DNA from: Berberis thunbergii
Taxonomy: Eukaryota > Streptophyta > Magnoliopsida > Ranunculales > Berberidaceae
Length of the DNA stretch: 64,000 bases
Reading direction: 5' to 3'
Assembly: GCA_003290165.1 (NCBI GenBank)
Contig: QNQO01005769.1
Coordinates: 1-64,000 of the forward strand
Positions within the stretch are counted from its first letter, which is position 1; each line of letters starts with the position of its first letter. The notes below the pieces were generated by a model. It saw only the letters and a program-made list of their open reading frames with translations. It did no database searches and was not told the DNA's origin. Shown here piece after piece: positions 1-11,347 of the stretch. The position numbers and the translations under genes are program-made.

Positions 1-90
1 TACGACTCTACCAATTGTAGCTTAGTTGGTCAGACATTAACTCTTCTTGTGAAAAGTTGCGGGTTCAAGACTCACCAGTTAGAATTATGT
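1..90 (+). mobile_element. tRNA-derived SINE fragment
   Basis: The text contains a tRNA-like A box (TAGCTTAGTTGG, about 17-28) and, some 30 bp on, a B-box-like GGGTTCAAGACTC (about 60-72). This is the internal RNA polymerase III promoter layout of plant SINEs. No cloverleaf can be completed, so it is not called a tRNA gene. The left end lies outside the window or cannot be seen. Confidence 0.45.
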
Positions 91-187
91 GAGTTTTCAC
101 CTGATTATTAAAAGCATGTGCTTCGTCTTCGTTGATAAATCTATAAGTGTTAAATGTAGCTACTTAGATGGATTGGATCGGAGCGAA

Positions 188-190
<3 letters not shown>

Positions 191-265
<75 letters not shown>

Positions 266-269
266 TTTT
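191..269. repeat. (TA)n microsatellite followed by T tract
   Basis: About 33 TA units followed by a run of about 12 T. Apparent ORFs across it are meaningless. A shorter TA run follows at about 341-357. Confidence 0.95.
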
Positions 270-354
270 AAAGAATACTAGGATTTTTATTACTTGAAAA
301 AGTCTTTTACATCAATCGGGGGTACATGATGACTTTACCCTATATATATATATA

Positions 355-441
355 TATCATTGAGAGGGGTTTCCCTAATTAGGCAGTAGCACGTCTTGGA
401 TTCAATACCCACCAGTAGCACGCTTGTCTTTAAAAAAAATA
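355..441 (+). mobile_element. SINE-like fragment with A-rich tail
   Basis: The stretch ends in CACGCTTGTCTTT followed by an A run. That closely matches the end of the better-defined SINE at 5027-5121 (CACGCTTGCCTT plus A run), and it carries a B-box-like TTGGATTCAATACCC. The 5' end is uncertain. Confidence 0.4.
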
Positions 442-550
442 ATTGCCTCTAAAAATAAAAATAAGAGCAATGCTACTGCTACTCAAAATTTGGGAATTTT
501 TTTAGAGAGCCAGACTCAATAACATTCATCATCTTAGAGATGCTCATAAT

Positions 551-1034
551 GAGGGGTGGGCACGGGACGGGATGGGACGAGATATGCTCATCCCTATCCC
601 ATCCCGTTCATACGAGATCGGGACGAGATGGGAAAAACCTCATCCCGTCCATCCCAAACGGGTTCGGGACGGGACGAAATCAACGTGCTAATTTGGACAT
701 ATCAAATAGAATGCTGGAAGCCTGCTGCTGCTGCTGGAAGCCTGGAAGACCTGCTGGAAGCCTACTGGGCCTGCTGCAGCTGGAAGCCTGAACATTTTAT
801 GCAAATGTTCATAAAATAAATAAATAAGTAAATAAAAATATTAATAATTAATATTAAAAAATTAGTTCGGGACGGGACGGGACGGAACGGGATTGGCGGG
901 ATTGAAAATCTTCATCCCATCCCATCCCATTCTAGATCGGGACGGGGCGGGATCGGGATGAAATTATTCAATCCCATTAAAACTCAAAAAAATTGGGACG
1001 GGATCGGGATCGCGGGATGGGATGCCCACCCCTA
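551..1034. mobile_element. Non-autonomous hAT element (MITE), 484 bp
   Basis: Flanked by an 8-bp direct repeat CTCATAAT (543-550 and 1035-1042), the size expected for hAT transposases and fitting the hAT target preference nTnnnnAn. The ends are inverted: GAGGGGTGGGCA at the left, and a right end whose complement begins TAGGGGTGGGCA. The interior is dominated by alternating CGGGACGGGAT-type and CATCCCATCCC-type motifs, giving strong self-complementarity. No transposase ORF is present. A one-ended relative starts at about 56204. Confidence 0.85.
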
Positions 1035-1042
1035 CTCATAAT

Positions 1043-2108
1043 AGCCTAATCGGATAGGCTGTCCTAGCTCTGTAGATTTTTTTTAATTTTGGAACTCTCT
1101 TTTGATTCATCCTATGTGGCATAACTACCTAGACATGAGTGATGCCGACGAGTAATTCTAGCTGGCCTGGATAACCAGCCTGGTTGACTGCCTAAGGGGT
1201 GAATTTACATTTTTGCTCCCCACCCTCACTTTAAACACCTTTTTGGAGAAAAGTGTTGAGTAGGAATTTTTTTTTTTTTTTTTTGACAGATTAGACATGA
1301 TGTGCTCTGATATTGTGATGTAAAAAGTTATGTACAAATATGTTTGTTACGATGTTATTTATCATTACATTTCATAAATTAAAATTTTCATCTAATAAGC
1401 AAACGTCCCACTCCAGCAACTATTGATTGAAATATAAAAAAAAATTTAAATAAAATTATTGCAATCCTACTGCATGTATTTATTATTTACATGACTTCGG
1501 CATGTCACTTGTGTGTAAACCCTTACACCCTTGACATTTTGAGCCTTGATAGTAGTAAAACAATTAATATTACTTTGTGATTTTCATTTATCAATATGAT
1601 TTTCTTTGCGAAGAAGGCGACTATACATTTGCCCATGTTGGACATTGAGGTCATGATAAATCAAAATAGTACCTTTCTACTCAGCCTGGTCTTTGTGCTT
1701 GGTTAGTTTTTATGGAGAGAATGGTAGAATTGGCACTCACGTGTTAGACGCCTTCCCTAAATACTAATTAGGGATCTCTCCCATGGGTGTGTAGAAAGAT
1801 TTAATGAATGCCAGTGAAGCAATGTTGAGAGTGCAATCTTTTCTTCCATGAAAACTTTTTATTAAATATGGGCCAAGCAGGCAGCCCAGACGAAACTTGT
1901 TGATATGGGCTTTGCATTCTGACTAATAAGCCCAAGCCCAAGCCCAAGGTCAAGAGATTGTCATGGCATGTCTAGCCCATGGTGGGAAGAAGAGGCCTGT
2001 CACCGTATTCAGGTGAAGGCTTTCCATGGAACTGCAACATGGCTTAACGAAAGAATACCCGTAAAAACGAATACTGGCTGCGTAGTTCTATCATGTAACA
2101 ATTGGTGT
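1043..2108. other. Intergenic, no gene seen
   Basis: AT-rich sequence with a poly-T run at about 1268-1284. No ORF, RNA gene or clear repeat could be supported. Confidence 0.6.
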
Positions 2109-2109
2109 C

Positions 2110-2222
2110 GATTTTTTTTTTAAAATCCCTTAACCCTTCCCACCCCAGATGTCGTCGGTAGGTTCAAACCTTGGACCTGTGATTCTCCAACACAAGCCTA
2201 CTGCTAAGCTGGATGGATCAAA
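2110..2222 (-). mobile_element. tRNA-derived SINE, minus strand
   Basis: Read on the minus strand, the segment has an A-box-like TCCAGCTTAGCAGTAGG, then a B-box-like GGTTTGAACC, and ends in an A run (the T run at about 2112-2123 on the plus strand). Order and poly-A tail fit a tRNA-derived SINE. Target duplications were not identified. Confidence 0.5.
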
Positions 2223-2258
2223 CAAGAATGTTTATTCCAAGTATAGAAAACTTATTAA

Positions 2259-2697
2259 GGGTCCGTTTGGTTGCATGGAAAATAAACATGGGAATTGAAA
2301 CCGTTTTCATGAAATAAATTTCGAGGTATCCTCTTCGGACTTCGATTCCCATGAGTAGCGGGAAAACAGTTTTATTAAGGGTCTGTTTGGTTAGCCATTT
2401 TTCTTGGGAAATGGAATCCATTTCCCTTGTTATGCAGATTTTCGCCGTTTGATTGTTTATTTACTGACAGAAAATCGATTATTCATAAAACTGTTTCCCA
2501 CTACTCATGAGACTTCAAGTCCAAGGGGGACGCCTTGGAATCGGTTTCAATTTTCATTTCTATTTTTTGTGCAACCAAACAGACCCTAAGAATCAATTTC
2601 ATGTCAGCAAATAGACAACCAAACAGCAAAAAATTTGCATAACAAGGAAAATATATCCATTTCCCAAATAAAATGTCTAACCAAACCAAACAGACCC
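2259..2697. mobile_element. Interleaved Tourist-like (PIF/Harbinger) MITE arms
   Basis: Four termini of the GGGTCYGTTTGGTT type characteristic of Tourist/PIF-Harbinger MITEs, each next to TAA, the usual target duplication. Left ends start at 2259 and 2379; right ends finish at 2586 and 2697. By internal sequence, the first left arm (GGTTGCATGG...) pairs with the first right arm (...GCAACC), and the second left arm (GGTTAGCC...) with the second right arm. The arms are therefore interleaved (L1-L2-R1-R2) rather than nested. Each arm is about 100-120 bp. No coding capacity. Confidence 0.75.
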
Positions 2698-2700
2698 TAA

Positions 2701-4260
2701 AAATATTTCAATCTCATCAAGAAAATGAAATACCAATTCAGAGTCCCTTTTTTTCACACAAGTTTCACATTTCTTTGGGAGATTACAAGAGGGAGGGAAT
2801 CACAAGTTCAGTACCAACTCAATTGGGCTTAACTCTTTAGCCCCAGTAAGCGTAACTAAGTGTCTTTATCTCAATATTTTCATTAAAAGGAGTTCAATAA
2901 ATAAATAAAAAAGATAAATTATAGAAAATAAACACACGGCGCACCAATGCCATGTATACGCTAAATCAAAGAAATCAATTTTTGTTGATTACTTTTTAAA
3001 GAAAATTAGTTGTCCGTAAACTGTGGTTATAATAGTCCATAAAACTGGGCCTAAATTTTGAGTCAAATGTTGGTACTCAACACTATTCTCTTTCATATTT
3101 GGTTAATTATCATCATCAAAGCTCATTCTCGATATTTTCAGGATTAGTTACACATATTTTAATGAATAAAAACATTTTAGGTGGTTTTGGTAAATAAAAA
3201 TAAAAATACAATACTATTGATAGGTGGTTTTCCTAGGTGTCCATTTCTGATGAAGAAAATTGAATTTATACGCTATTTGTTTAGAGCTAACTTATATTAG
3301 TTTCGAACCTATGAAGAGACAAAAACAAATCTCATCATCTTAATCCAAGTATATTCACGCATAGCTATACCTCTATAAACTTGTAAACATCATGGTTACC
3401 GTCAAGTCAAGACTAAATTTTGTACCAACGCAACAAAATTGACATTTTTATCGACATTAGTATTAAATCAACCTACTAAAACTAGACCTTACCCTAAGAC
3501 ACTCTACGTACCAATACTAATATTAATACATGGATAGATAAGAACATCACGAATAACTTCTAAAGTTCTTAGTTAATTGATGGGCCTAACGGAAAAAATA
3601 ACCTAGAGAAGGACAATGTAATGAAAATTTAATTATGTGGTGTACGTGATAAATGAGACTGGTAAAAAGTGGCAATCGGAATGGTAACTTGTAACTGTTA
3701 CTCGCCATTCCGTAAAAAGTTTTATGGAGAGCATGTGCGCTAGATATCCCTTTTTTCATATGAGATGACAAAATTAGGGATCATGTTATTGAATAGAGTT
3801 CTTTCCATCAATCATCAAGAACATGTACAAAGAACAACAATAGTACCCTAGCTGAGGCTGAGCTTTGCTATCAATCTCCTCCTTTTGCAAGCATTTGAAG
3901 AAGAAAGACACTTATATATAAAGTTATAATTCTACATGATCAATGCAACTATGTTTGGTTGTTTGAGATGGAGAGGTTGAGAGAGTGGAAATTCTTTAAT
4001 AATTAGGTCACCATTCCATCCTTTTTTATTAGGATTGTGACTAGCTAGCAAGGTTGATATGCATGACCTAACCCTTCCCCCTAAACCCTAAAACCTTTCT
4101 AATGCCTGGTTTTCCTAGTCTGAAAAGGGTGTATATAAGCAGGTGTTGTGTGCTCTTTCTAAGACATAGTGACAGGTAACCACCCAGTGCACAATAAATA
4201 GACTCAACTGTATCTAACACACAATTAAGTCAACATCTTATATTGATGGACCACCTTTTC
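2701..4260. other. Intergenic, no gene seen
   Basis: AT-rich sequence without a supportable ORF or RNA gene. A short telomere-like CCCTAAACCCTAAA occurs at about 4079-4092, too short to be a telomeric tract. Confidence 0.6.
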
Positions 4261-4265
4261 TAAAC

Positions 4266-4350
4266 GGTGAGGGAAAGAGAGCGAGGGATGGGTGTAAAGA
4301 AGGGTTATATTGACAGATAACCACCCATCCCTCGCTCTCTTCCCTCGCTG
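4266..4350. mobile_element. Short palindromic (foldback) element, copy A
   Basis: Left arm about 4269-4294 (GAGGGAAAGAGAGCGAGGG...) and right arm about 4322-4347 are inverted copies over about 25 bp with one base of difference, around a loop of about 27 bp. GC-rich arms in AT-rich DNA and resemblance to hairpins at 55803-55949, 59195-59320 and 59400-59460 suggest a MITE family. Confidence 0.6.
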
Positions 4351-4565
4351 GTAAAGAAGGGCTATTGATAGACATAACCCTTTTCATTGAAATTCATCCT
4401 AGTTTCTCACTAGCATTACCAAAAAGTTCATGGTATCGGATAGATGTCACTTTAGTTTTATGCTTTTGATTTAATGATAAGATTCGGGGACCCTCAAAAC
4501 CCCAGCTTGCATTTCAGAAAAATAGAAAAGAAAGAGAGAAATCATTTTTAGTGGGACACTAAATT

Positions 4566-4840
4566 AACAAAATAAATCAATTACGCAAGTAGTCTCTTAA
4601 ACATGTCCACATTGATGAGATTCAGATGTGAAAAGAGATGTCTGACCAACTGAGCTACAGTTAAATTCCACTTTAAAATGCTTTCTTGGAATTTTTTTTT
4701 TAACAAAATAAATCAATTACGCAAGTAGTCTCTTAAACATGTCCACATTGATGAGCTTCAGATTTGAAAAGAGATGTCTGACTAACTGAGCTACAGTTAG
4801 ATTCCACTTTAAAATGCTTTCTCAGAAATTTGTTTTTATT
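4566..4840. repeat. Tandem duplication of a 136-bp SINE-like unit
   Basis: Two direct copies start at 4566 and 4702 with the same beginning (AACAAAATAAATCAATTACG) and few differences. On the minus strand each unit carries a tRNA-like A box (TAGCTCAGTTGGTCAGACAT), related to the SINE sequence at 1-90, so the duplicated unit is probably SINE-derived. Confidence 0.75.
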
Positions 4841-5026
4841 TGGTGGTCAAACTATTCAAGAATTAATTCATTGTCGAGTCTATCTATCTATATATATATA
4901 TAACTTGTTATAGTTTGACCTAAATAAATTTTTATACATTTGAATAAAATTTCAACCAATATGTGTGGTGTACTAGGGTTGGATTTTTTTGGGAGGTTAG
5001 CGAACAATAAACATCCTTCAATTGTG

Positions 5027-5121
5027 CCAATGGTAACCTGGTTTGATGGTTAAGACTGTGGTGGTTTAAACCCATAATTCTATACTCACTGAGCGTCACG
5101 CTTGCCTTAAAAAAAAAAAAA
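5027..5121 (+). mobile_element. Complete short SINE with 14-bp target duplication
   Basis: The 95-bp body has an A-box-like TGGTTTGATGGTTAAGACTG, a B-box-like GTGGTTTAAACCC and a 3' A run. It is flanked by a perfect 14-bp direct repeat ATCCTTCAATTGTG (5013-5026 and 5122-5135). Poly-A tail plus long variable target duplication is the signature of LINE-mediated retroposition. Confidence 0.8.
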
Positions 5122-5135
5122 ATCCTTCAATTGTG

Positions 5136-8100
5136 GTTTGCAAAAGGTCATATAAGTTGTCACATTACATACAAACCCTAAGTTTCTCATCCAAAAACTT
5201 TCTATAGGGCCCATTTGATGAAGTTGGAAGAATAGTAAAATGTCATTTATGATTAAAAGTTATGACATAGATGGAGCACTATATTGTGAAGAGTTAAAAG
5301 GGCTTCATATTATTGATGTCCTGGAACCAAAAGAGGGGACCCTTGCCAACACAAAATTTTGAAATGCATTATCAGCAAAGCTAGGAAGGAAGATGGGACA
5401 TGGAGAGCATGTGAAGTGGAAAGAAATCTGAAGTTTACTATTTATTATAAATGTGTTCCTACAATGGGAAGTAGATCATTGTACTCTAGGACATATATAA
5501 TGATAAATCGACATCAATTGCTTTTCGCCTCATTAATATACTTAAGTGGAAAGAACCAAATTTTTTTTAAGTCTACTCTTGGATGTAGACGATCTCAATT
5601 CATACTCAAAACATCGCTCTAATGATGAACTTGCTAGGTCGTCTTGTATTTCATTTCCAATTTTTAGCATCTAACCAGGCGAGTTTGTCTTGGTTAGGGT
5701 TTGAGGTAGAGAGTTAAAAAGAAATTTCTTCTAGTCTTGGCAATTCGTTTATTGAGCTGTCTCTAAATTCCTTTTTGTCTCGTTTCTAATCCTGAATTTC
5801 CTGATACATGGCACTGGAGCTGGGTTCGGAGCCCTCTACAAGTTCAGGGTAAGGAGCCCAAAATACTTTTCTATTGGGCTCTCTAACTCTAAAATTTTTA
5901 GGGTTGAGTTAAATTCCTTCTTGCAAGAATATCAATCAAAAGCACCAATTCAATGAAAAATCAACATCTAAATGTCAAACTTTTGATGCTTTGGTAGTTT
6001 ACTACATGTGATTGAGAGCCCCAATTATTGGGCAAGCTCTAGGTATAGACATGGCTAAGCTTGATTAAGACTTTTGAATACTGATTCCAAGATTCCTATT
6101 AGCTACTAACCTGCTATACTTAATAAGAAACTAATATAATCCAACAAGATGTTTCGAATGTCTCCTTATTATGGTTAATTAATTTATTGAAAGGGTCTTT
6201 ATAAATTTTTGTACTTGGCTTATTGTCATAGGTTAAACTGAAGAAATTAGTCATGTGATAACTTTTTAATAACCAACCAGTAATAAAAATAATCATAAAC
6301 CTCAATATCATAATATGAAATCCTCTATTTCCAAAACCCTAATCTCCTGCCATCACCACCACCTTCTCTTCTCTATATCTCGCTCGTCAATGTTAACTTG
6401 ATGTTCATAACCTATATCAAATTTGCCTCACACACTAAATTGTTTTGATTGAAACATAAATCTTAAACTCTTGAAGTTAATTAGACCCCTTGCAAGAAAC
6501 CATTTCATCCATTTCGTCGCACAATGGAGAAACACAAAAATCTGTTTTACTGGTGTGGTAGTAAAACAGAAGATTGAAACCAAAAATTTGTATGGCCAAA
6601 AGAAAAGAAAAACACATCCCTTCATTTTTACAGTAGTGAAAAGGAAGAGTAGGAAGACTAACAATAACATGGACCAAAATTTATACAAACTTACTCAATT
6701 AGTCATATAATTACCTGTTCATTTAATAGATCCTTGAAAATTTATGGGAGTCATTTATTCTTGATATGGACACATTGGGCCTAAGTTTTCAGGTCAGCCC
6801 AGTCACAGGCCTAACTTTAAAAGCAAGATTGTTTATGAGGTCCTTGCCATCTCCTAATCTTGTACATATCCTCTAAACTTAATGAAGTTTAGCCAATTCA
6901 TTTTCTTGCCTGCGGCACAATTGTAAACCAAGTTTCAAATGGGGCTTGGTTCGATTTAGCATCTGTCAGCACTGCAAATCGTTAGAATTGTTAGAATGTG
7001 GCTTACAATTCTTTCACTGGAAATGAAGATATAGCATTGATATATATCAGAGGATTTAAGCTAATTGTGCCATGCATGCAAACCAAAGGCAAGTAGTTTT
7101 CTCCTATTGACTTTGCTGACATAAAACTCTAAACCAAATCCAAATGAGAACTGACAATCTGTTCCCAGCATTCCCAATTAATATCAAAATATTGTACTTA
7201 GAATGAAGAAATAGACAAGACCTTCTAATAATGCCATCTTCTTCTTCTGTGTGACAAAAGGTTATAACTTTGGGGTTTGTGAAATGGTGCCCTAATCTAA
7301 TCATTATAGGTCTTCTTTGTTCTTCACATTCACTTCCAACCCCATGACTTCTCTCTTATTTCTCCATGACACCCACATGCAATACTAATGTAAGTCCAAG
7401 TAAGCACCTTGAAAGCAAGAGATGTAATAGCTTTTATAGAAGGTGATTTATACTTTCTGGTATAAAATGACATCTCTAAAAACACCATTTTATACATTTT
7501 TGGCCAAAATATGTAACCAGTGTATAACTTTATATATTTAGTATCCAAAATTCTGGTCGAACAACCTCTGAGATACTTACTGTGTGGGATGACTTTTAGG
7601 TCGTTGGTCATCCGATCCAATTTGTGCCAAACAAAAACATTTTAATTTACAATTGAAATTAAAATTAAGAAAAAACCTTCAAACTAAACAGTGGGTCAGA
7701 TTTCATATAGTCAAACATGCACAATGTGCCAGATCAAAAAATTGAATATTCATTTGGTCACACCAGAGATTAATTAAGAACACGCATAGAAGAGATCGAA
7801 AGAAGAGAAATATGCGGTATTTGATATGAATTTTATTTTATTTATTTATTTATTAGAGATCATTGTCACTTTCATGTAATATTAACTATTTTATCGTTAC
7901 TTATCTTTGCTACATTTATATCGAATTATGTTTAAAGAAGAGTCAAACTCCGGGATCAACACAGGGCTCAAGAATGACAGAAAGAGTCGTGATAAAGAGA
8001 GAAAGATAGAGACACAATTATTGGGAGTCTCACACACATCATTTCATCTAGCAAATCATCTATTCTCTTCCTTTCCTTTCTCCTTTCCTGTCTCTCTCTT

Positions 8101-10020
8101 ACATTATTTTATACACATTTTGTTACCTTATGTACGTACATATGTGATTAGTTTAATTACAATCTTTACTATATGGTCCTAACCATATGCTCTTAACCTT
8201 ATTATATAACCAAATAATCATATATATCACTCAGAGAAAATACAGCAAAACCTAACCTAAAAGCTACTCATCTCTTCTTCTTCTTCTTCTTCTTCAACTT
8301 GTCTTCACTGGCAGTACTCCACTAATCAAGGAGACTGTGACGATTGCAATAGTCATTTACATTCTTCTCTGAATCTATTGTTGTTTTTGTCTAGGGCCCC
8401 TAAATCATGTAAATTTTACAGCAAAAAACTATTGTATTATTTTGTTTTGTGGATCTGTAAATTTTATGGTTATATAAGAGACAGTACTCATGAGTGAATT
8501 AAGCACTAAATTCGAGTGGCTGAATTTAATACTCAGCCGACTTCTCAATAATTACCTTACTAGTTACCAGCAAAGTTAACCAGATAATTAATAATACTAT
8601 ATTAATCTTATTAAATGAATTAAAAAAAAAGTAGTCAAGTTACCAATACTTGTTTTACATCAATAAAGCAATGGTCTAATCTTGTATAACATCTCTATTT
8701 GACCCATATGTGTGTGTGTTTTTTTTTAAAGGTTTCATACACCCTAAATTGATTAGAATGGTTTAATGTGCCAAGTACCCTCATCCTTTTCTTATATAAT
8801 GCCACTTTGCATACCTTAAAGGTAATCCATGCTCAAAGGGATAATCACTAGTTTTCATTTCGCATTCAGATTGTCTTCTTGCATAACTATCCAATGAGGT
8901 ACCAACTCAGTGATAGACTTGCAGTGGATGGAACTATTATATGATGGTTTCAAACTTGCAACTTTGTCATCAAACAATAAATAATCTACAAACAACGAGT
9001 CCATAATACCCTAGCACGACCACTAGTTAAACCATAAAACTTTCAAAATCATCAAGTGAGAAAGACCTTGCAAACTCTATACATAATCCTAAAAATATCC
9101 CTCAACGACTATAAATGATCGAATAATACAATGCATAAAAACTAATTAAAATTCAAGCAAATTGATTTAAACATCCCATACATAACCAAACTACCACATT
9201 AAACTTCAATTAATATGTTTCTATATTAGAATGTAGATCATATAGATCATGTGATATATATATAGTAAAACCACATAATCATGAAACTCTCCCTTATTAT
9301 TACAGATGAAATTCAATAGTGTTGTTGCATGTGCACAAACGCGTTATCTCTATAGCTCATCTACTACTCTATTTGCAACCTATACTTCCTTTTTGCAAGT
9401 TGTACAACCCTACCTATGGCTAGTAATTCGTGGTAATTAAAATTCCTTTATTTTATATCTTACCTTTAGTACAAAAACAAATTATTTTGTTTCTGATTTA
9501 TCTCTCAGTCTTGCACGCTTGCTTCTTCTGATATTCCTTCATTATCATCTATGCTTCTATATCTCTAGGAGGAGACCTAATGGTCAAGATCATAGAGATG
9601 ACCTTTTACCCAAGTAGTGGATTACAAGTATAACAAAAGTCGGTGTCTTCACATGTGGATGATTAATAATGTACATTGAGATGAACATTGTGATTAAAAG
9701 TAATGAGTGAAAAATAGAGTGTTTTTACAACTCACTCACTCATTCACTGAACAACAATTTGCACACTAAGCAGTCATTGTTACTATACTGTTCTTGTAGA
9801 GAGAAAGAAAAAGAACGCAACCTGCAGGGTCAGGGTGGTTTGAAGAGAGAGTTTTTGAACATGATTCATCCATTCATCTATGTTGTGTAGTAGTGTTGTC
9901 TTAAATTGAGGTTGCAGTAGAGAGAGAGTTGTTGTTGTTGCTCATGATGAAGTTGTAATTCCATGTCTCTTTAATACCTCAAAACACTTTTAAAGAGATT
10001 CAAGAACCTCAAAACCTTCC
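5136..10020. other. Intergenic DNA upstream of the SRS gene
   Basis: No conserved ORF, RNA gene or defined transposon could be supported. A (CTT)n run lies at about 8274-8295. Several GAGAGA tracts (about 9799-9810, 9843-9851, 9919-9928) lie within 500 bp of the SRS gene; such tracts are binding sites for plant BPC/GAGA-type regulators, but a role here is inference. Confidence 0.5.
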
Positions 10021-10026
10021 CGACTC

Positions 10027-10053
10027 TTTTTTTTTTTTTTTTTTTTTTTTTTT
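10027..10053. repeat. 27-nt poly(dT) tract in the SRS promoter
   Basis: An uninterrupted T run about 30 bp upstream of the TATA box. Poly(dA:dT) tracts disfavour nucleosomes, so it may keep the core promoter open; this is inference. The length is likely variable between individuals. Confidence 0.9.
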
Positions 10054-10081
10054 GTTCTGTCTCCTGAAATCGAACTTGTCT

Positions 10082-10090
10082 CTATATAAA
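10082..10090 (+). promoter_or_regulatory. TATA box of the SRS gene
   Basis: TATATAAAG lies 117 bp upstream of the SRS start codon and 76 bp upstream of the uORF start. This puts the likely transcription start near 10115 and both ATGs in the transcript. Confidence 0.65.
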
Positions 10091-10165
10091 GCAAACCTAA
10101 TACCTCTCCCCCATCGTTTAAACATACACAATTTTACAATCTTAAACGTTGTTCTCGGCTTTGTT

Positions 10166-10210
10166 ATGGAGTTGATGTACAAATTGAGGGATAATTTGAG
10201 TGATAAATGA
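10166..10210 (+). CDS. Upstream ORF (14 codons) overlapping the SRS start
   Basis: ATG at 10166 opens a 14-codon frame ([14 protein letters not shown]) that ends in TGA at 10208-10210. The stop overlaps the SRS start codon in the tetranucleotide ATGA (10207-10210), in the -1-type register. It lies downstream of the TATA box, so it should be in the mRNA. An ATGA stop-start overlap favours termination-reinitiation or leaky scanning and would be expected to damp translation of the main frame. Peptide function is unknown; translation is inferred, not shown. Confidence 0.5.
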   Translation: MELMYKLRDNLSDK

Positions 10211-11347
10211 CTGGATTCGGGTTTTCACTAGGTAGTGGAGGAGGAAACCATCCATCGTCAAACGAAGTTCCTCAACCGGAAAGCTTTTTCTTGTACAGAA
10301 ACGAAGAGATCGCAGCGTTTAATAGTAACAAGGGTTTTGAATTATGGCAGCAGCATCTACAACGACATCACCAGGTTGTTCACCACCACCACGATATCTA
10401 CTCGTCTACTCGGACAAACATGTCGGATGATTCTACTTCGCGAGCTGCAGTAACCACAATGATGCAGATGAGATCAGGTAGTGGTGGTGGTGGAGGGAGT
10501 GGTAATGGAACTTTTGGTGGTGGTGGTGGTAGTGGTAGTGGTGGAAGAAGTTGTCAAGATTGTGGGAATCAAGCTAAGAAAGATTGTGTGCATATGAGAT
10601 GTAGGACTTGTTGCAAGAGTAGAGGGTTTCAGTGCTCTACTCATGTTAAGAGCACCTGGGTTCCTGCAGCGAGACGACGTGAACGACAACAACAGTTAGC
10701 TGTTCTTCAACAACAATCGTCACCTAACGAACAACAATTGCAACAATATCAAAATCAAAATCAAAATCAAGCCCCGAAGAGGCCTAGAGAAAATCCCTCA
10801 ACTTCCCTGGCTTTCACTCGCATACACTCCAGTTCAGGTACTAATAATAACTACTTATAATAGATAACATCATAACAATATAATAGAATTTAGTTACACT
10901 GAGAATTGTGTAGTAAAAAAAAAAAAAAAAAATAAGTGTGATCTGTGAACTTTTTTTTTAGGGTTAGAAGTGGGGAATTTCCCAGCAGAAGTGAATTCAC
11001 CAGCGGTATTTCGTTGCGTTCGATTGAGTTCCGTAGATGACACAGAAGATGAGTATGCCTATCAGACTGCAGTTAACATTGGAGGACATGTTTTCAAGGG
11101 CATACTTTATGATCAAGGACTTGAAAACCATTACATTCCAGGCGAATCCTCGTCTGGTGGTGGTGGTGGTGGTGGTGGAGGAGGAATTTCGCATAATCTC
11201 ATTACCAACACTACGGCAGTAGCTACTACTAGTACTCCTGCAAGCACTGCAGTAGCGGCCGCTTCAATGAATATCGATCCTTCTTCCTTATATCCAGCTC
11301 CTCTCAATGCATTCATGGCCGGTACGCAATTCTTCCCAAGATCCTAA
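10207..11347 (+). CDS. SRS: SHI-related sequence (SRS) transcription factor
   Basis: Two exons, 10207-10837 and 10962-11347, joined in phase 1 across a 124-bp GT-AG intron, give 338 aa. Residues 116-146 form the family RING-like zinc finger C-x2-C-x7-C-x4-C-x2-CC-x6-C-x2-H, followed by the basic stretch RRRER. Residues about 226-263 are the family-specific IGGH domain (IGGH at 250-253). The N-terminus (MTGFGFSLG..., GFELWQQH at 43-50) resembles SHI/STY members rather than LRP1. Gly-, His- and Gln-rich low-complexity stretches lie between domains. SRS proteins are nuclear activators that raise auxin biosynthesis (YUCCA genes) in gynoecium, leaf and root-primordium development. The ATG was chosen because it begins the conserved N-terminal motif. 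A uORF overlaps it. Confidence 0.95.

Noticed and set aside
4079..4092. Telomere-like CCCTAAACCCTAAA
   Set aside because: Only two repeat units; common by chance in plant promoters and not a telomeric array.
10474..10692. Minus-strand ORF over SRS exon 1
   Set aside because: Shadow of the glycine-codon repeats; the plus strand encodes the conserved zinc finger.
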